Shown: positions 17,847-27,285 of the stretch, piece by piece
How the letters are laid out: each line of letters starts with the position of its first letter
Numbering within the stretch: position 1 is the first letter of the stretch
Assembly (NCBI RefSeq): GCF_025836975.1
Contig: NZ_CP107548.1
Span: 744,001 to 808,000, forward strand
Origin: Pollutimonas sp. M17
GTDB taxonomy: Bacteria; Pseudomonadota; Gammaproteobacteria; Burkholderiales; Burkholderiaceae_B
DNA: 64,000 nt
Reading direction: 5' to 3'
Notes under the pieces: generated by a model
Told to the model about the DNA's origin: nothing
Databases searched by the model: none
Seen by the model: the letters and a program-made list of their open reading frames with translations, nothing else
Translations under genes and position numbers: made by a program

Positions 17847-18763
17847 TGGACGCATTGGCTCCCTTGATCGCATCCGCCATCAACGCCGGCACGCCGCTCA
17901 TGCTGGCCGCGCTGGGCCTGCTCGTCAATGAAAAATCGGGCGTGATCAACCTGGGCTCCGAAGGCATGATGCTGGTGGCGGCGGTCATCGGCTTCGCCGT
18001 CACCATCCATACCGACAGCGTGGCGCTGGGCTTCATGGCCGGCGCCCTGGCCGGCATGGCGCTGGCCGGCTTCTTTGCCTGGCTGACGGTGTGGCTGGGA
18101 TCCAATCAGGTGGCCACCGGTCTGGCCCTGTCGCTCTTCGGCGTCGGCGCCTCGGCCTACATCGGCATCGACTATGTGGGCGCCACCTTGCAGGGCGGCC
18201 ATTTCGGCATACCGCTGCTGCAGGACATCCCTTTCCTGGGGAAGGCCGTTTTCCAGCAGCATCCCATGGTGTATCTGTCGCTACTGCTGTGCGCCGGCAT
18301 TGCCTGGTTCCTGAACCGGACGCGTCCAGGGCTGATCCTGCGTTCCGTGGGCGAATCGCCGTCCTCGGCCCACGCGCTGGGCTACAAGGTCAGGCGCATA
18401 CGGCTTTTCGCGCTGCTGTTCGGCGGCGCCTGCTGTGGCCTGGCCGGGGCCTTCATGTCGCTGGTCTACACGCCCATGTGGGTGGAGGGCATGGTGGCGG
18501 GACGCGGATGGATCGCGCTGGCGCTCACGACTTTCGCCACATGGCGGCCGGCGCGCGTGCTGATGGGCGCCTATCTGTTTGGCGGCATCACCATACTTAC
18601 CTATCATATGCAGGCGCTGGGCGTGCCGATCGCGTCGCAGCTGCTGTCCATGCTGCCCTATCTGGCAACGATCGTGGTGCTGGTCCTCATTTCACGCAAC
18701 GCAAACTGGATCAGGCTGAACATGCCTGCTTCGCTGGGCAAACACTTTAACCCGAACTCCTAA
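17846..18763 (+). CDS. ABC transporter permease 2, BMP/nucleoside-type
   Basis: A 305-residue membrane protein paired with the preceding permease. The start at 17846 shares its A with the TAA of the upstream gene (TAATG). The opening [20 protein letters not shown] and [12 protein letters not shown] are hallmarks of the second permease (YufQ-like) of BMP transporters. An upstream open extension in this frame is a shadow of permease 1. The binding-protein gene follows after eight bases. Confidence 0.9.
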   Translation: MDALAPLIASAINAGTPLMLAALGLLVNEKSGVINLGSEGMMLVAAVIGFAVTIHTDSVALGFMAGALAGMALAGFFAWLTVWLGSNQVATGLALSLFGVGASAYIGIDYVGATLQGGHFGIPLLQDIPFLGKAVFQQHPMVYLSLLLCAGIAWFLNRTRPGLILRSVGESPSSAHALGYKVRRIRLFALLFGGACCGLAGAFMSLVYTPMWVEGMVAGRGWIALALTTFATWRPARVLMGAYLFGGITILTYHMQALGVPIASQLLSMLPYLATIVVLVLISRNANWIRLNMPASLGKHFNPNS

Positions 18764-18771
18764 GGATAATC

Positions 18772-19863
18772 ATGTCTGCAAAGTTTTTACGCCATGCGCT
18801 ATGCGCCGCGGCCATTGCGCCGGCCATCGCCTTGTCCACCGCCGCGGGAGCGGCCGGGCAAGAGCCGCTGAAAGTCGGCTTCGTCTATGTCAGTCCCATC
18901 GGCGAGGCCGGCTGGACCTGGCAGCAGGACATCGGCCGCAAGGAAATGGAGCAGGCCCTGGGCGACAAGATCAAGACCCAGTTCGTCGAGGACGTTCCCG
19001 AAGGGGCCGACGCCGAGCGCGTCATACGCGACCTGGCCCAGCAGGGCAACAAGCTGATCTTCACCACGTCCTTCGGCTACATGAACCCCACGCTTAAAGT
19101 GGCCAGGCAGTTTCCCGATGTGAAGTTCGTGCACTCCACCGGCTACAAGACCGCCGCCAACGTGGCCACGACCAATTCCCGCTTCTACGAAGCGCGCTAC
19201 CTGGCAGGCATCCTGGCGGGGAAAATGACCCAGACCAATGTTGCCGGATACGTGGGCGCTTTCCCCATCCCCGAAGTCCTGCAGGGCATCAATGCCTTCA
19301 CGCGCGGCATGCGCAGCGTCAATCCCAAGGCCGAAGTGCGTGTCATATGGGTGAACAGCTGGTTCGATCCCGGTAAAGAGCGCGATGCGGCCCTGGCGCT
19401 GATCGGCCAGGGCGCCGACATCGTCACGCACCACACCGACTCGACCGCCACGGTCCAGGCCGCCGAGGAAAAGGGCAAATACGCCGTGGCCTACCATTCC
19501 GACATGAAGAAGTTCGGACCCAAGGCGCAGTTGGCCGCGGTCACCCACCATTGGGGCGAGTACTTCACCAAGGAAGCCCAGGACGTGCTGAATGGCACGT
19601 GGAAGCCGGACAGCACCTGGGGCGGCATCAAGCAGGGCATGGCCGCGATCGAAGGCTTCGGCCCGGCCGTGCCGGACGACGTGAAAAAACTGGTCCTGGA
19701 AAAGCAGGCTGAGATCGTCGCCGGTACCCTGGCGCCGTTTGCCGGCCCCATCACGGACAACGAAGGCAAGGTCCGCCTGGAGTCCGGCGTGCTGGACGAT
19801 GCGGGGCTGAACAAAATGAATTACTACGTGCAGGGCGTGGCGGGCAAGCTGCCCACCAAGTAA
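18772..19863 (+). CDS. BMP family ABC transporter substrate-binding protein
   Basis: A 363-residue periplasmic protein with a Sec signal peptide ending AAGAAGQ. The mature start PLKVGFVYVSPIGEAGWTWQQD and the segments FTTSFGYMNP, SRFYEARYLAGILAG and GADIVTHHTDST match the BMP (PnrA-like) family. Known members bind purine nucleosides or related compounds; the ligand here is not proven. It is the last gene of the four-gene operon and is followed by a strong terminator. Confidence 0.9.
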   Translation: MSAKFLRHALCAAAIAPAIALSTAAGAAGQEPLKVGFVYVSPIGEAGWTWQQDIGRKEMEQALGDKIKTQFVEDVPEGADAERVIRDLAQQGNKLIFTTSFGYMNPTLKVARQFPDVKFVHSTGYKTAANVATTNSRFYEARYLAGILAGKMTQTNVAGYVGAFPIPEVLQGINAFTRGMRSVNPKAEVRVIWVNSWFDPGKERDAALALIGQGADIVTHHTDSTATVQAAEEKGKYAVAYHSDMKKFGPKAQLAAVTHHWGEYFTKEAQDVLNGTWKPDSTWGGIKQGMAAIEGFGPAVPDDVKKLVLEKQAEIVAGTLAPFAGPITDNEGKVRLESGVLDDAGLNKMNYYVQGVAGKLPTK

Positions 19864-19892
19864 TTCAGGTTCCACATACCGGCAAATCAAGT

Positions 19893-19928
19893 GGGGCCAG
19901 GTCTTGCAAGACCTGGCCCCATTCTTTT
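19893..19928 (+). terminator. Intrinsic terminator after the BMP operon
   Basis: A perfect 13-bp stem GGGGCCAGGTCTT/AAGACCTGGCCCC with a GC loop is followed by ATTCTTTT. It also lies just downstream of the convergent aldo/keto reductase gene and could work for both strands in part. Confidence 0.88.
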
Positions 19929-19990
19929 ACCCCATTGATTTGGAAGCGGAATAGCTGCCTTGGGAATCAACCGTGAACAGTCCGGCTTGG

Positions 19991-20986
19991 CTATCGTCCG
20001 AAGAAAGGGTAGTTCGGGTCGTTGTAGCCGAGCGTCGATGCATGGCCCGGTGTCACCAGGCTGTCGACCAGCGCTTCTTCCTCGGCGCTGATCTGCAGGT
20101 CGACGGCGGGGTAATAGTCTTCCAGCTGCGCCAGCGTGCGCGGGCCGGCGATGACCGCGCTGATATGGCGGTTGGCCAGGACCCAGGCGGTGGCGAAATG
20201 CCCCAGCTTGATGCCGCGTTCCTGGCAGTGCTCCTGCAGGCGTTGCGCGATGAGCAGCGACTCGTCGCGAAATTCGGTCTCCATCATGCGCTTGTCGCCG
20301 CGCCCCGCGCGGCTCTCTTGCGGAGGCGTCTGGCCCGCCTTGTACTTTCCGGTCAGCACGCCGCGCGCGATGGGGCTGTAGGGAACCACGCCCAATCCGT
20401 AGTGCCCGCAGGCCGGCAGTATCTCGACTTCGGGCCCGCGATTGAGCAGGTTGTAGTAGGGCTGGCAAACCACCGGCTGCGGCACATTGGCCTGCTGGCA
20501 CAGGCGGATCATTTCGGCGATGCGCCAGCCGCGGAAGTTCGACAGGCCGAAGGCGCGTATCTTGCCCGCGCTGATCAGGTCGCCCAGCGTGCGGACGGCT
20601 TCGTCCAGGTTCTCTTCGTGGAAATCGCGGTGCAGGTAAAGGATGTCCAGGTGATCGGTGGCCAGGCGGCGCAGGCTTTCATTCACTTCGCGCATCATCC
20701 AATGGCGCGAGTAATGCGACTGGTTGGGCGCCTTGCCCATGGCATTGCCCACCTTGCTGGCCAACACCCAATCGTGGCGGCTGGCGCCAATGAGCTTGCC
20801 CACCATCTCTTCAGAGCCGCCTTTGCTGTAGACATCGGCGGTGTCGATGAAGTTGATGCCGTGTTCGCGCGCCGAGTCGACCATGCTGCGCGCTTCGGCA
20901 TAGTCGGTCTGGTCGCTGAACATCATGGTGCCCAGGCAAAGGGTGGAAACGCGCAGGTTGCTCGCGCCAAGGCGTCTGTATTGCAT
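19991..20986 (-). CDS. Aldo/keto reductase
   Basis: A 331-residue cytoplasmic NADPH-dependent oxidoreductase. It begins MQYRRLGASNLRVSTLCLGTM, the usual AKR N-terminus; the catalytic tetrad is suggested by FIDTADVYSKG (Asp, Tyr), the Lys in VLASKVG and the His in YLHRDF. The ATG at 20986 follows AAGAAGGA. It resembles the YajO/voltage-gated channel beta-subunit branch. It lies 85 bases downstream of the Bug gene on the same strand, so it may be the distal gene of that operon. Substrate unknown. Confidence 0.88.
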   Translation of the reverse strand: MQYRRLGASNLRVSTLCLGTMMFSDQTDYAEARSMVDSAREHGINFIDTADVYSKGGSEEMVGKLIGASRHDWVLASKVGNAMGKAPNQSHYSRHWMMREVNESLRRLATDHLDILYLHRDFHEENLDEAVRTLGDLISAGKIRAFGLSNFRGWRIAEMIRLCQQANVPQPVVCQPYYNLLNRGPEVEILPACGHYGLGVVPYSPIARGVLTGKYKAGQTPPQESRAGRGDKRMMETEFRDESLLIAQRLQEHCQERGIKLGHFATAWVLANRHISAVIAGPRTLAQLEDYYPAVDLQISAEEEALVDSLVTPGHASTLGYNDPNYPFFGR

Positions 20987-21071
20987 GGTTGTCGTCCTTC
21001 TTGGTGGTTTTTTCATAGCGGTGCGTACCGTCATCCGCGAAGTTAGCACAAAGAAGGACGGGGGGCGCGGC

Positions 21072-22058
21072 TTACTTCAGTTCGAGGCCTGCGGCTTTCA
21101 CGACCTTGGCGTACTTGTCCAGCTCCGCCTTGAAAAAGCGGGCCGTATCGTCGGGGTTCATCAAGAGGATGGTGTTGCCTTGGGTAGCCATGCTCTTCTT
21201 GACCTCGGGGTCGGTGTAGGCGCTGGATACGTTCTTGTAAGCCGTCTGGACCTTGTCGGCGGGCAGCTTGGCCGGGCCGATAAGCGCGAACCAGCCTTCG
21301 ACGTAGTAGTCGGGCAGGCCTTGCTCGGCCACCGTGGGCATGTCGGGCAGCGAGGGGGTGCGTTGCTTTCCGCCTACCCCCAAGGCGCGCAGGCTACCGC
21401 TTTTCAGATGGGACAGGACGGAGGGCAGCGATGTCACGCAGAAGTCCACCTGGCCGCCCATCAGGTCGGTCAGCATGGGGCCCACGCCCTTGTAGGGGAT
21501 ATGGCGTGCCTGGATGCCGGCCTGGTCCACGAACATTTCGGCCGCCAGGTGCAGTATGGTCCCGTTGCCCGAGGAGGCGTAGTTATAGGCGCCCGGCTTG
21601 GCCTTGAGCAGGGCAGTCAGTTCCTGGACATTATTGGCCGGCAGTTTCTTGGGGTTGACCACCAGCAGCAGGGGGGTGGTGCCGATGACGGAAATCGGCG
21701 TGATGTCCGCGATCGGATCGAAGGGCACCGACTTGTAGACGCTGGGGAAAATCACATGGTTGTTGGATACGACGCCCAGCGTATAGCCATCGGGCACAGA
21801 CTTGACCAGGGCGGAAGTGCCCAGTATGCCGCCCGCGCCCGGTTTGTTCTCGACGACCACGGTATGCCCGGCCGCCTTGGCCCATGCCTGGCTGGCGGAC
21901 CGTACGATGGTGTCCACGCCCGAGCCCGGCCCGACCGGAAGAATCAGGCTGATGGGCCGGTCGCTCTGCGAAAAGGCGGCAAAGGGCATGGCGGCCGCGG
22001 CGGCCCCGAGTGCCGCCAGAATCTGGCGGCGGGTGGAATCGATGCTGGATGATTTCAT
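21072..22058 (-). CDS. Bug-family solute-binding protein (TctC-like)
   Basis: A 328-residue periplasmic protein. The N-terminus TRRQILAALGAAAAAMPFAAFSQ is a signal peptide, with a possible Tat motif. The mature part starts RPISLILPVGPGSGVDTIVR, the Bug pattern, and GAGGILGTSALVKSVPDGYTL is the second family hallmark. Bug proteins bind carboxylates and other small anions for tripartite tricarboxylate transporters or for sensing. No TctA or TctB lies next to it, so it is an orphan that may borrow another permease. It is third in the HMGL-like/CoA-transferase operon. Confidence 0.9.
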   Translation of the reverse strand: MKSSSIDSTRRQILAALGAAAAAMPFAAFSQSDRPISLILPVGPGSGVDTIVRSASQAWAKAAGHTVVVENKPGAGGILGTSALVKSVPDGYTLGVVSNNHVIFPSVYKSVPFDPIADITPISVIGTTPLLLVVNPKKLPANNVQELTALLKAKPGAYNYASSGNGTILHLAAEMFVDQAGIQARHIPYKGVGPMLTDLMGGQVDFCVTSLPSVLSHLKSGSLRALGVGGKQRTPSLPDMPTVAEQGLPDYYVEGWFALIGPAKLPADKVQTAYKNVSSAYTDPEVKKSMATQGNTILLMNPDDTARFFKAELDKYAKVVKAAGLELK

Positions 22059-22103
22059 GTTGTCTCCGTTTTTATTGAGGGTGTGAATGGTTGCCGCCAG
22101 GCG

Positions 22104-23351
22104 CTAGGCAACGGCGCCTTGCGCCGCCAGGCGCCCGGCCTGTTCTTCGGAATAGCCCAGCTGGGCGAGCAGCTCGCTGGTGTGCTGGCCCAGTGCGGGA
22201 GGGTTCAGGCGCACGCCCAGACGCTCGCCCGACATGCTGAGCGGCAGCAGGGCGGCCTGGGCCGTGCTGCCCGCGCGTTCGCCGTCGGTCAGCCGTATGT
22301 CGGCCAGGCCGCCCGTTGCTTTCAGGTGCGGATCGTCGAACAGTTCCTCGGGTTTGACGATGGGCGCGAAGGGCAGGCCGTTCTTCTCGAAGATGGCCGA
22401 CAGGTCGGCGGCGCTGTAGCCGGCCAGCCTGCCGCGCAATTCCTCCAGCAAGGCCGGCCGCACGCGGACCCGGTCGTTATTGGTGGCGAGTTCGGGCCGG
22501 GACAGCAGATCGGTGAAGCCCAGCGCACGGCAGAATACACCCCACTGGGCGTCGCTGACGGCTGCCAGGAAGATCTGCTCGCCATCCTTCACGGTGAAGA
22601 CGTCGTACAGGGCCCAGGCGGATATGCGCTCCGGCATGGGCGCGGCGGCGACGCCGGTGATGGCGTATTGCAGCATGTGCTGGCCGACCAGGAAGATATT
22701 GTTCTCGAACAGGGCCGATTGCACCTCCTGCCCCTTGCCGGTAATGCCGCGTTCTATCAGGGCCGCCATGATGCCGATGGCGCCGAACATGCCGCCCATG
22801 ATGTCGTTGACGCTGGTGCCGGCGCGCAAGGGGTCGCCGGGCCGCCCGGTCATATAGGCCAGCCCGCCCATCATTTGCACGACTTCGTCCAGGGCGGTGC
22901 GCAATTCGTAGGGACCGGGCAGGAAGCCCTTGAGGCTGGCATAGATCAGCCGCGGGTTGGCGGCGCTCAGCGAGGCGTAGTCCAGGCCATACTTTTGCAT
23001 CATGCCGGGCCGGAAGTTCTCGGCGACCACGTCGGCCGAGCCGGCCAGCTTGCGCGCGATCTCGGCCCCTTCGGGAGCGTGCAGGTTCAGGCCTATGCTT
23101 TTCTTGTTGCGGTTGAACATGGGGAAGAAACCCGCGCCCGCGCCCAGCAGGTGGCGGGTCCGGTCTCCTTCCACGGGTTCTATCTTGATCACTTCCGCGC
23201 CCAGGTCGGCCAGCACCAGCCCGCAGGTCGGTCCCATGACCATATGGGTGAACTCGACGACCCGCAGCCCGGTCAGCGGCAGGCGCCGCTTGGGAGGGGC
23301 TGCGGCCTGGCCGGCGGCGTCGTGGGAAGGGGGTGAAGCGAAAGACGACAT
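22104..23351 (-). CDS. CaiB/BaiF family CoA-transferase
   Basis: A 415-residue family III CoA-transferase. It has LTGLRVVEFTHMVMGPTCG at the N-terminus, LGAEVIKIEPVEGDRTR, NRNKKSIGLNL and the segment containing SVNDIMGGMFGAIG, where the Asp is the expected acyl-carrying residue. These enzymes move CoA between organic acids by an ordered mechanism. The gene starts 10 bases after the HMG-CoA-lyase gene. The pair suggests activation of a dicarboxylate to its CoA thioester followed by cleavage. An upstream in-frame extension to 23528 overlaps the lyase gene and is rejected. Confidence 0.9.
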   Translation of the reverse strand: MSSFASPPSHDAAGQAAAPPKRRLPLTGLRVVEFTHMVMGPTCGLVLADLGAEVIKIEPVEGDRTRHLLGAGAGFFPMFNRNKKSIGLNLHAPEGAEIARKLAGSADVVAENFRPGMMQKYGLDYASLSAANPRLIYASLKGFLPGPYELRTALDEVVQMMGGLAYMTGRPGDPLRAGTSVNDIMGGMFGAIGIMAALIERGITGKGQEVQSALFENNIFLVGQHMLQYAITGVAAAPMPERISAWALYDVFTVKDGEQIFLAAVSDAQWGVFCRALGFTDLLSRPELATNNDRVRVRPALLEELRGRLAGYSAADLSAIFEKNGLPFAPIVKPEELFDDPHLKATGGLADIRLTDGERAGSTAQAALLPLSMSGERLGVRLNPPALGQHTSELLAQLGYSEEQAGRLAAQGAVA

Positions 23352-23361
23352 GCGTATCCTG

Positions 23362-24345
23362 TTAGTGATGTTGACCGGGCGGGATCGCGCCGGCGGCGGC
23401 CGCCTTCGGCAAGCCGGCCTGCCACAAGGCGCCGTGCAGCGGCGTCTCCGGCAGCCACCGGGCGATCCGTCCACGCAGGGCAAGCACGGCATCGATGTCG
23501 CAGCCGGTGTCGACCCCCATGCTTTCAAGCATGAAAATCAGATCTTCGGTGGTGACGTTGCCGCTTGCGCCTGGCGCATGGGGGCATCCGCCCAGGCCCG
23601 CCAGGCAGGCATCGAACCGGGTAATGCCTGTTTCCAGCGCCGCCAGCGCGTTGGCCATGCCCATGCCGCGCGTGTCATGGAAATGCGCGCAACACAGCTT
23701 GTCGCCGGCCATGCGCAGCGCCTGGCTGAAAAGACTGTCCACGGCGGCCGGGTCGGCATAGCCGACCGTGTCGGCCAGGCTGATGCGATCGGCGCCGGCG
23801 TCCAGCAAGGCCTGCGCCAGCCGCAGGACTTCAGCGGGTTCCACGCGGCCTTGCAGGGTGCAGCCGAAAGCGGTGCCTACGCCGCCCTCGATGATGGTTT
23901 TCGATCCCGACGAATCGCGCGCCGCCCTGATCCGGGCCACCTCGGCCACCACGTCGTCCGGCGTCTTGCGCAGGTTGGCCAGGCTGTGGGCATGGCTGGC
24001 CGACAGCGGCATGATCATCGAATGCACCCGGGCGTCGAGGGCGCGTTCGGCGCCTTTCAGGTTGGGCACCAGCACCGATGCGCGCAGTCCCGGCAGGGTA
24101 TTTGCGAACGCGACAAGCTCGCCGGTATCGGCCAACTGCGGCATCAGGCGGGCGGGAACGAATGAGCCGACTTCGATTTCGTGCTGGCCCGCGGCATGGG
24201 CCGCCGCGATCCATTCTTTCTTCTGCTCGGTCGATAGGATGGCGGAGATGCTTTGCAGGCCGTCGCGCAGGCCCACTTCGCGCACCACGGCGTGCTCGGG
24301 CCAGGTCTTGCGCGATACGGAAGGAGAGCTTGTGGCGGCGGTCAT
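23362..24345 (-). CDS. Hydroxymethylglutaryl-CoA lyase family protein
   Basis: A 327-residue TIM-barrel enzyme of the HMG-CoA lyase family. VREVGLRDGLQ holds the metal- and substrate-binding Arg-Asp, the HFHDTRGMGMANALAA motif supplies metal-binding histidines, and GLGGCPHAPGASGNVTTED is the family signature with its active-site cysteine. It cleaves 3-hydroxy-3-methylglutaryl-CoA or a similar acyl-CoA to acetyl-CoA and a keto acid. It is the first gene of the operon, divergent from a LysR regulator. In leucine degradation it would sit with liu genes, which are absent here, so another acid is possible. Confidence 0.9.
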   Translation of the reverse strand: MTAATSSPSVSRKTWPEHAVVREVGLRDGLQSISAILSTEQKKEWIAAAHAAGQHEIEVGSFVPARLMPQLADTGELVAFANTLPGLRASVLVPNLKGAERALDARVHSMIMPLSASHAHSLANLRKTPDDVVAEVARIRAARDSSGSKTIIEGGVGTAFGCTLQGRVEPAEVLRLAQALLDAGADRISLADTVGYADPAAVDSLFSQALRMAGDKLCCAHFHDTRGMGMANALAALETGITRFDACLAGLGGCPHAPGASGNVTTEDLIFMLESMGVDTGCDIDAVLALRGRIARWLPETPLHGALWQAGLPKAAAAGAIPPGQHH

Positions 24346-24419
24346 GTCGTTGGAAGGGGCTGAAGACGGAAAGGATTTCTATTTTAGGTATTCTTAAAAA
24401 TATGAAAAGCTCACATTTA

Positions 24420-24444
24420 GAACTATAAAAGTTCCATAATGGAA
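24420..24444. promoter_or_regulatory. Two adjacent dyads between lysR and HMGL operon
   Basis: GAACT-ATAAA-AGTTC at 24420-24434 is a perfect 15-base interrupted dyad, and TTCCAT-A-ATGGAA at 24432-24444 is a perfect 13-base dyad sharing three bases with it. They lie in the 148-base divergent gap, the normal place for LysR regulator binding, 50 to 75 bases upstream of lysR and of the lyase gene. Binding is inferred. Confidence 0.55.
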
Positions 24445-24493
24445 TATCATGTGCTTCAATCGTTCATGCCTTGATTTTTTCATCCTGGAATAA

Positions 24494-25435
24494 ATGCGCG
24501 ACCTGGACCTGACCACCCTACGATTGTTTGTCGCCGTCTGCGAGCTGCGCAGCATTGCCCGCGCGGGCGAGCAGTCCAGCATCGTCGGCTCGGCCATCAG
24601 CAAGCGGCTGGCGGCGCTGGAAGAGACCGTCGGGGTCAGGCTGCTGATCCGGCGCCGCCATGGCGTCGCACCCACGCCCGCCGGAGAGACCTTGCTGGAG
24701 CATGCCCGGGCCATGCTGGCGAGCGCCGACCGCATACGGCGGGACATGCTGTCGTATGCATCGGGCGTGAAAGGGCAGGTCCGGGTATTGGCCACCGCCT
24801 CGGTGCTGGCTGAAAAGCTGGCCGAAGACCTTGCGGGGTTTCTGCAGAATCCCGACTATCGCAATATACAAATCGATATCGAAGAGCGCCTGAGCGTCGA
24901 TGTCATACGGGGCATCAAGGAAGGCGTGGCCTCCGTGGGCATCTGCTGGGATGCCGCCGATTTCCAGGGGCTGCGCACCCGCCCCTACCGGACCGACCAT
25001 CTGGCGATCGTCATGCATCCCGATCACCCTCTGGCCGGTTTCAAGGCACTGCCGTTCGACGCGACCCTGGATTACGAGCAGGTCAGCATATCGTCGGCCA
25101 GCGCCGTCCAGGTCATGCTGAAGCGCCAGGCCAGCCTGGCCGGCAAGCAGTTGGTCGAGCGCGTATTCGTTTCCAATCTCAATGCGGTTCTGCGGGTCGT
25201 CCTGGCCAACCTGGCCATCAGCGTGCTGCCCATCGAAGTGGCGCAGACGTACGCCAATGTGCAGGCCTTGCGGGTCATTCCGCTGACCGATGAATGGGCC
25301 AGCCGCCGATTCGCCCTGTGTTTCCGCTCGGAAGACGCGCTGACGCCCGCCGCCCGTTTGCTGGTCGACCACCTGGGTGCTTTTTCATTGGCCCGGTCCG
25401 AGGCGCCGGCTGTGACGCACCCAGCGCGCGGTTAA
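24494..25435 (+). CDS. LysR family transcriptional regulator
   Basis: A 313-residue regulator with an N-terminal winged helix-turn-helix (LTTLRLFVAVCELRSIARAG, then SSIVGSAISKRLAALEETVG) at about residues 5-60 and a C-terminal LysR substrate domain. It is divergent from the HMGL-CoA-transferase-Bug operon, which it probably controls, with a CoA thioester or the free acid as likely inducer. Its last 51 bases overlap the end of the MATE gene on the other strand. Confidence 0.92.
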   Translation: MRDLDLTTLRLFVAVCELRSIARAGEQSSIVGSAISKRLAALEETVGVRLLIRRRHGVAPTPAGETLLEHARAMLASADRIRRDMLSYASGVKGQVRVLATASVLAEKLAEDLAGFLQNPDYRNIQIDIEERLSVDVIRGIKEGVASVGICWDAADFQGLRTRPYRTDHLAIVMHPDHPLAGFKALPFDATLDYEQVSISSASAVQVMLKRQASLAGKQLVERVFVSNLNAVLRVVLANLAISVLPIEVAQTYANVQALRVIPLTDEWASRRFALCFRSEDALTPAARLLVDHLGAFSLARSEAPAVTHPARG

Positions 25436-26803
25436 CAGCACGGCGACCAGGCTCAGGCCCGTGGCCAGGCCGACCCATACGCCTTTGCCGCCCCAGCCCA
25501 GGCCAAAGGCCAGGAAGGCGCCGAAAGGGACGCCCAGAACCCAATAGCCGACGGCGGCGAGCATCATCGGCACGCGCGTGTCGTGCAGGCCGCGCAGCAT
25601 GCCCGCGCCGACGGCTTGCGCGCCGTCGGCCAGCTGGAACAGGGCGGCGAGGGCAAGAAACTGGATGGCCAGTTCCACCACGTCTTTATTGGAGGGCAAT
25701 CGGGTGTCGATGAACAGCCCGATGATCGCATGGGGAAAGAGCCACATGGTCAGCGCGGCGATGCCCATGAAGCCCACGCCCATCGCGTACGAGGTCCATC
25801 CGGCGCGCAGCAGCCCCGGCCATTGGCGCCTGCCGGCGGCCAGGCCGACGCGTATGGTGGCGACCTGGCCGAAGCCCAGCGGCACCATGAAGGAAATCGA
25901 GGCGATCTGCATGGCGATCGCATGCGCCGCCAATGCGGTCTTGCCTATCATTCCCATCATCATGACGGCCGCGTAGAACACCAGGGTTTCCAGCGTGAAG
26001 GTGACGGCGATGGGAATGCCCAGCCGCCACAGTTCCGCCAGGCGCTTGAAGTCCGCAAGCCAAAGGCGGCCGAATAGATGGTATCGGCGAAATCGCCTGT
26101 GGCGCGTAAGCACCGTCGCCATGCCAAGGAACATGGCGATGCTGGAGCATGTGCTTGCAATGCCGGCGCCCTGGAGTCCGAGCGCCGGAAATCCCCAATG
26201 CCCGAAAATCAACAGCCATCCGACCAGGGCGTTGAGCGCAATGGCCGCGCCGGCGACGAGCAAGGTCCAGGCGGGCCGTTCCAGGGCGGCCAGGACGGAG
26301 CGCAATACGATATAGCCCAGGTAGGGCAACAGCGCCCACTGCAGGGTGCGCATCAGGCCGGCCGCATCGGCCGCCATGGCGGGCCGCTGTCCCATCAGCA
26401 GCAATACCGCTTCCGCGTGCCACAGTATCAGCCACATGGGAATGCAGATCAGCAGCGCCGACCACAGGCCCTGGCGCACGGTGCGCCGCACTTCGCGCAC
26501 CGCGCTTCGGCGCCTTCCGAGCGTGGCGGCGAGCATGGGCATGGTCGCCGATACCAGGCCCATGCTGAAGATCATCAGGGTGTGATACAGGCTGACCGCC
26601 AGCGAGCCGGCCGCCAATTGATCCGCGCCAAGCCTGCCCATGTAGATGAGGTCCGTGGTCAGCAGCGCTATCTGGGCCAGATTGGTGAGGATCAGGGGCC
26701 AGCCCAGCCTTAGCGACGCGCGTGCTTCATCCGCCCAAGCGCGCGCCGTTTCGGTGTTTGCTGCATGGCCGATCGATGGACGCCGTCTGGACGCGGGTTT
26801 CAT
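25385..26803 (-). CDS. MATE family efflux pump
   Basis: A 472-residue inner-membrane protein with about 12 helices in two halves, of the NorM type. The start region has LRLGWPLILTNLAQIALLTTD and the second half AVTFTLETLVFYAAVMMMGM, both typical. It exports cationic drugs or metabolites in exchange for Na+ or H+. Its start overlaps the stop of the upstream thioesterase gene by four bases (ATGA), so the two are translationally coupled. It ends inside the lysR tail on the opposite strand. Confidence 0.9.
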   Translation of the reverse strand: MKPASRRRPSIGHAANTETARAWADEARASLRLGWPLILTNLAQIALLTTDLIYMGRLGADQLAAGSLAVSLYHTLMIFSMGLVSATMPMLAATLGRRRSAVREVRRTVRQGLWSALLICIPMWLILWHAEAVLLLMGQRPAMAADAAGLMRTLQWALLPYLGYIVLRSVLAALERPAWTLLVAGAAIALNALVGWLLIFGHWGFPALGLQGAGIASTCSSIAMFLGMATVLTRHRRFRRYHLFGRLWLADFKRLAELWRLGIPIAVTFTLETLVFYAAVMMMGMIGKTALAAHAIAMQIASISFMVPLGFGQVATIRVGLAAGRRQWPGLLRAGWTSYAMGVGFMGIAALTMWLFPHAIIGLFIDTRLPSNKDVVELAIQFLALAALFQLADGAQAVGAGMLRGLHDTRVPMMLAAVGYWVLGVPFGAFLAFGLGWGGKGVWVGLATGLSLVAVLLTARWVRHSRRLGPGQ

Positions 26804-27237
26804 GAACTGCGCGGCAATGCCCAGGTGCTGATGGCCTGTGCCACGGGGGCTCCGCCTGCTTCCGGGACCAGCAGGACCTCGCCGGCGGCCATGCGGCCGG
26901 TTTTGAGGATGTTGGCGTGAGCCAGCACGCCTCCCGGCGGCGTCTTGCGCAGGAAGTTCATGCTCAGGCTGGCCGTCACGGCATCGCGGTTTCCGGTGCC
27001 TCCGACGATGGCGGCATAGAGCGCCAGGTCGGCCAGTCCCATCAGCATGGGTCCGGCGATCATGCCGCCCAGCCTTTGGTGCGAGCTGCGCTCGGGCAGG
27101 CGCAGTACCGCCGTTCCCGCGCCGATATCCAGGATATCGATTTCCAGCACCGAGGCAAAAGGGTGGTGGCTTTCCAGCAATTGCCGGAACTCGGCGATCG
27201 TGACTCGGGGCGTTTCGGCGGGAGCGGCTGCGTTCAT
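26800..27237 (-). CDS. PaaI-like hotdog thioesterase
   Basis: A 145-residue single hotdog-fold protein. The motif SSHQRLGGMIAGPMLMGLADLALYAAIVG with the segment DAVTASLSMNFLRKTPPG matches PaaI-like acyl-CoA thioesterases, where the Asn/His-Gly-Gly region is partly replaced. It probably hydrolyses an acyl- or aryl-CoA in the cytoplasm; the substrate is unknown. It is translationally coupled to the MATE gene, which may be chance or imply export of the released acid. Confidence 0.8.
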   Translation of the reverse strand: MNAAAPAETPRVTIAEFRQLLESHHPFASVLEIDILDIGAGTAVLRLPERSSHQRLGGMIAGPMLMGLADLALYAAIVGGTGNRDAVTASLSMNFLRKTPPGGVLAHANILKTGRMAAGEVLLVPEAGGAPVAQAISTWALPRSS

Positions 27238-27285
27238 GGCGGGAGCGATAGTTGACGGTCTTGCGACATAGTACACTCCGGTTTC

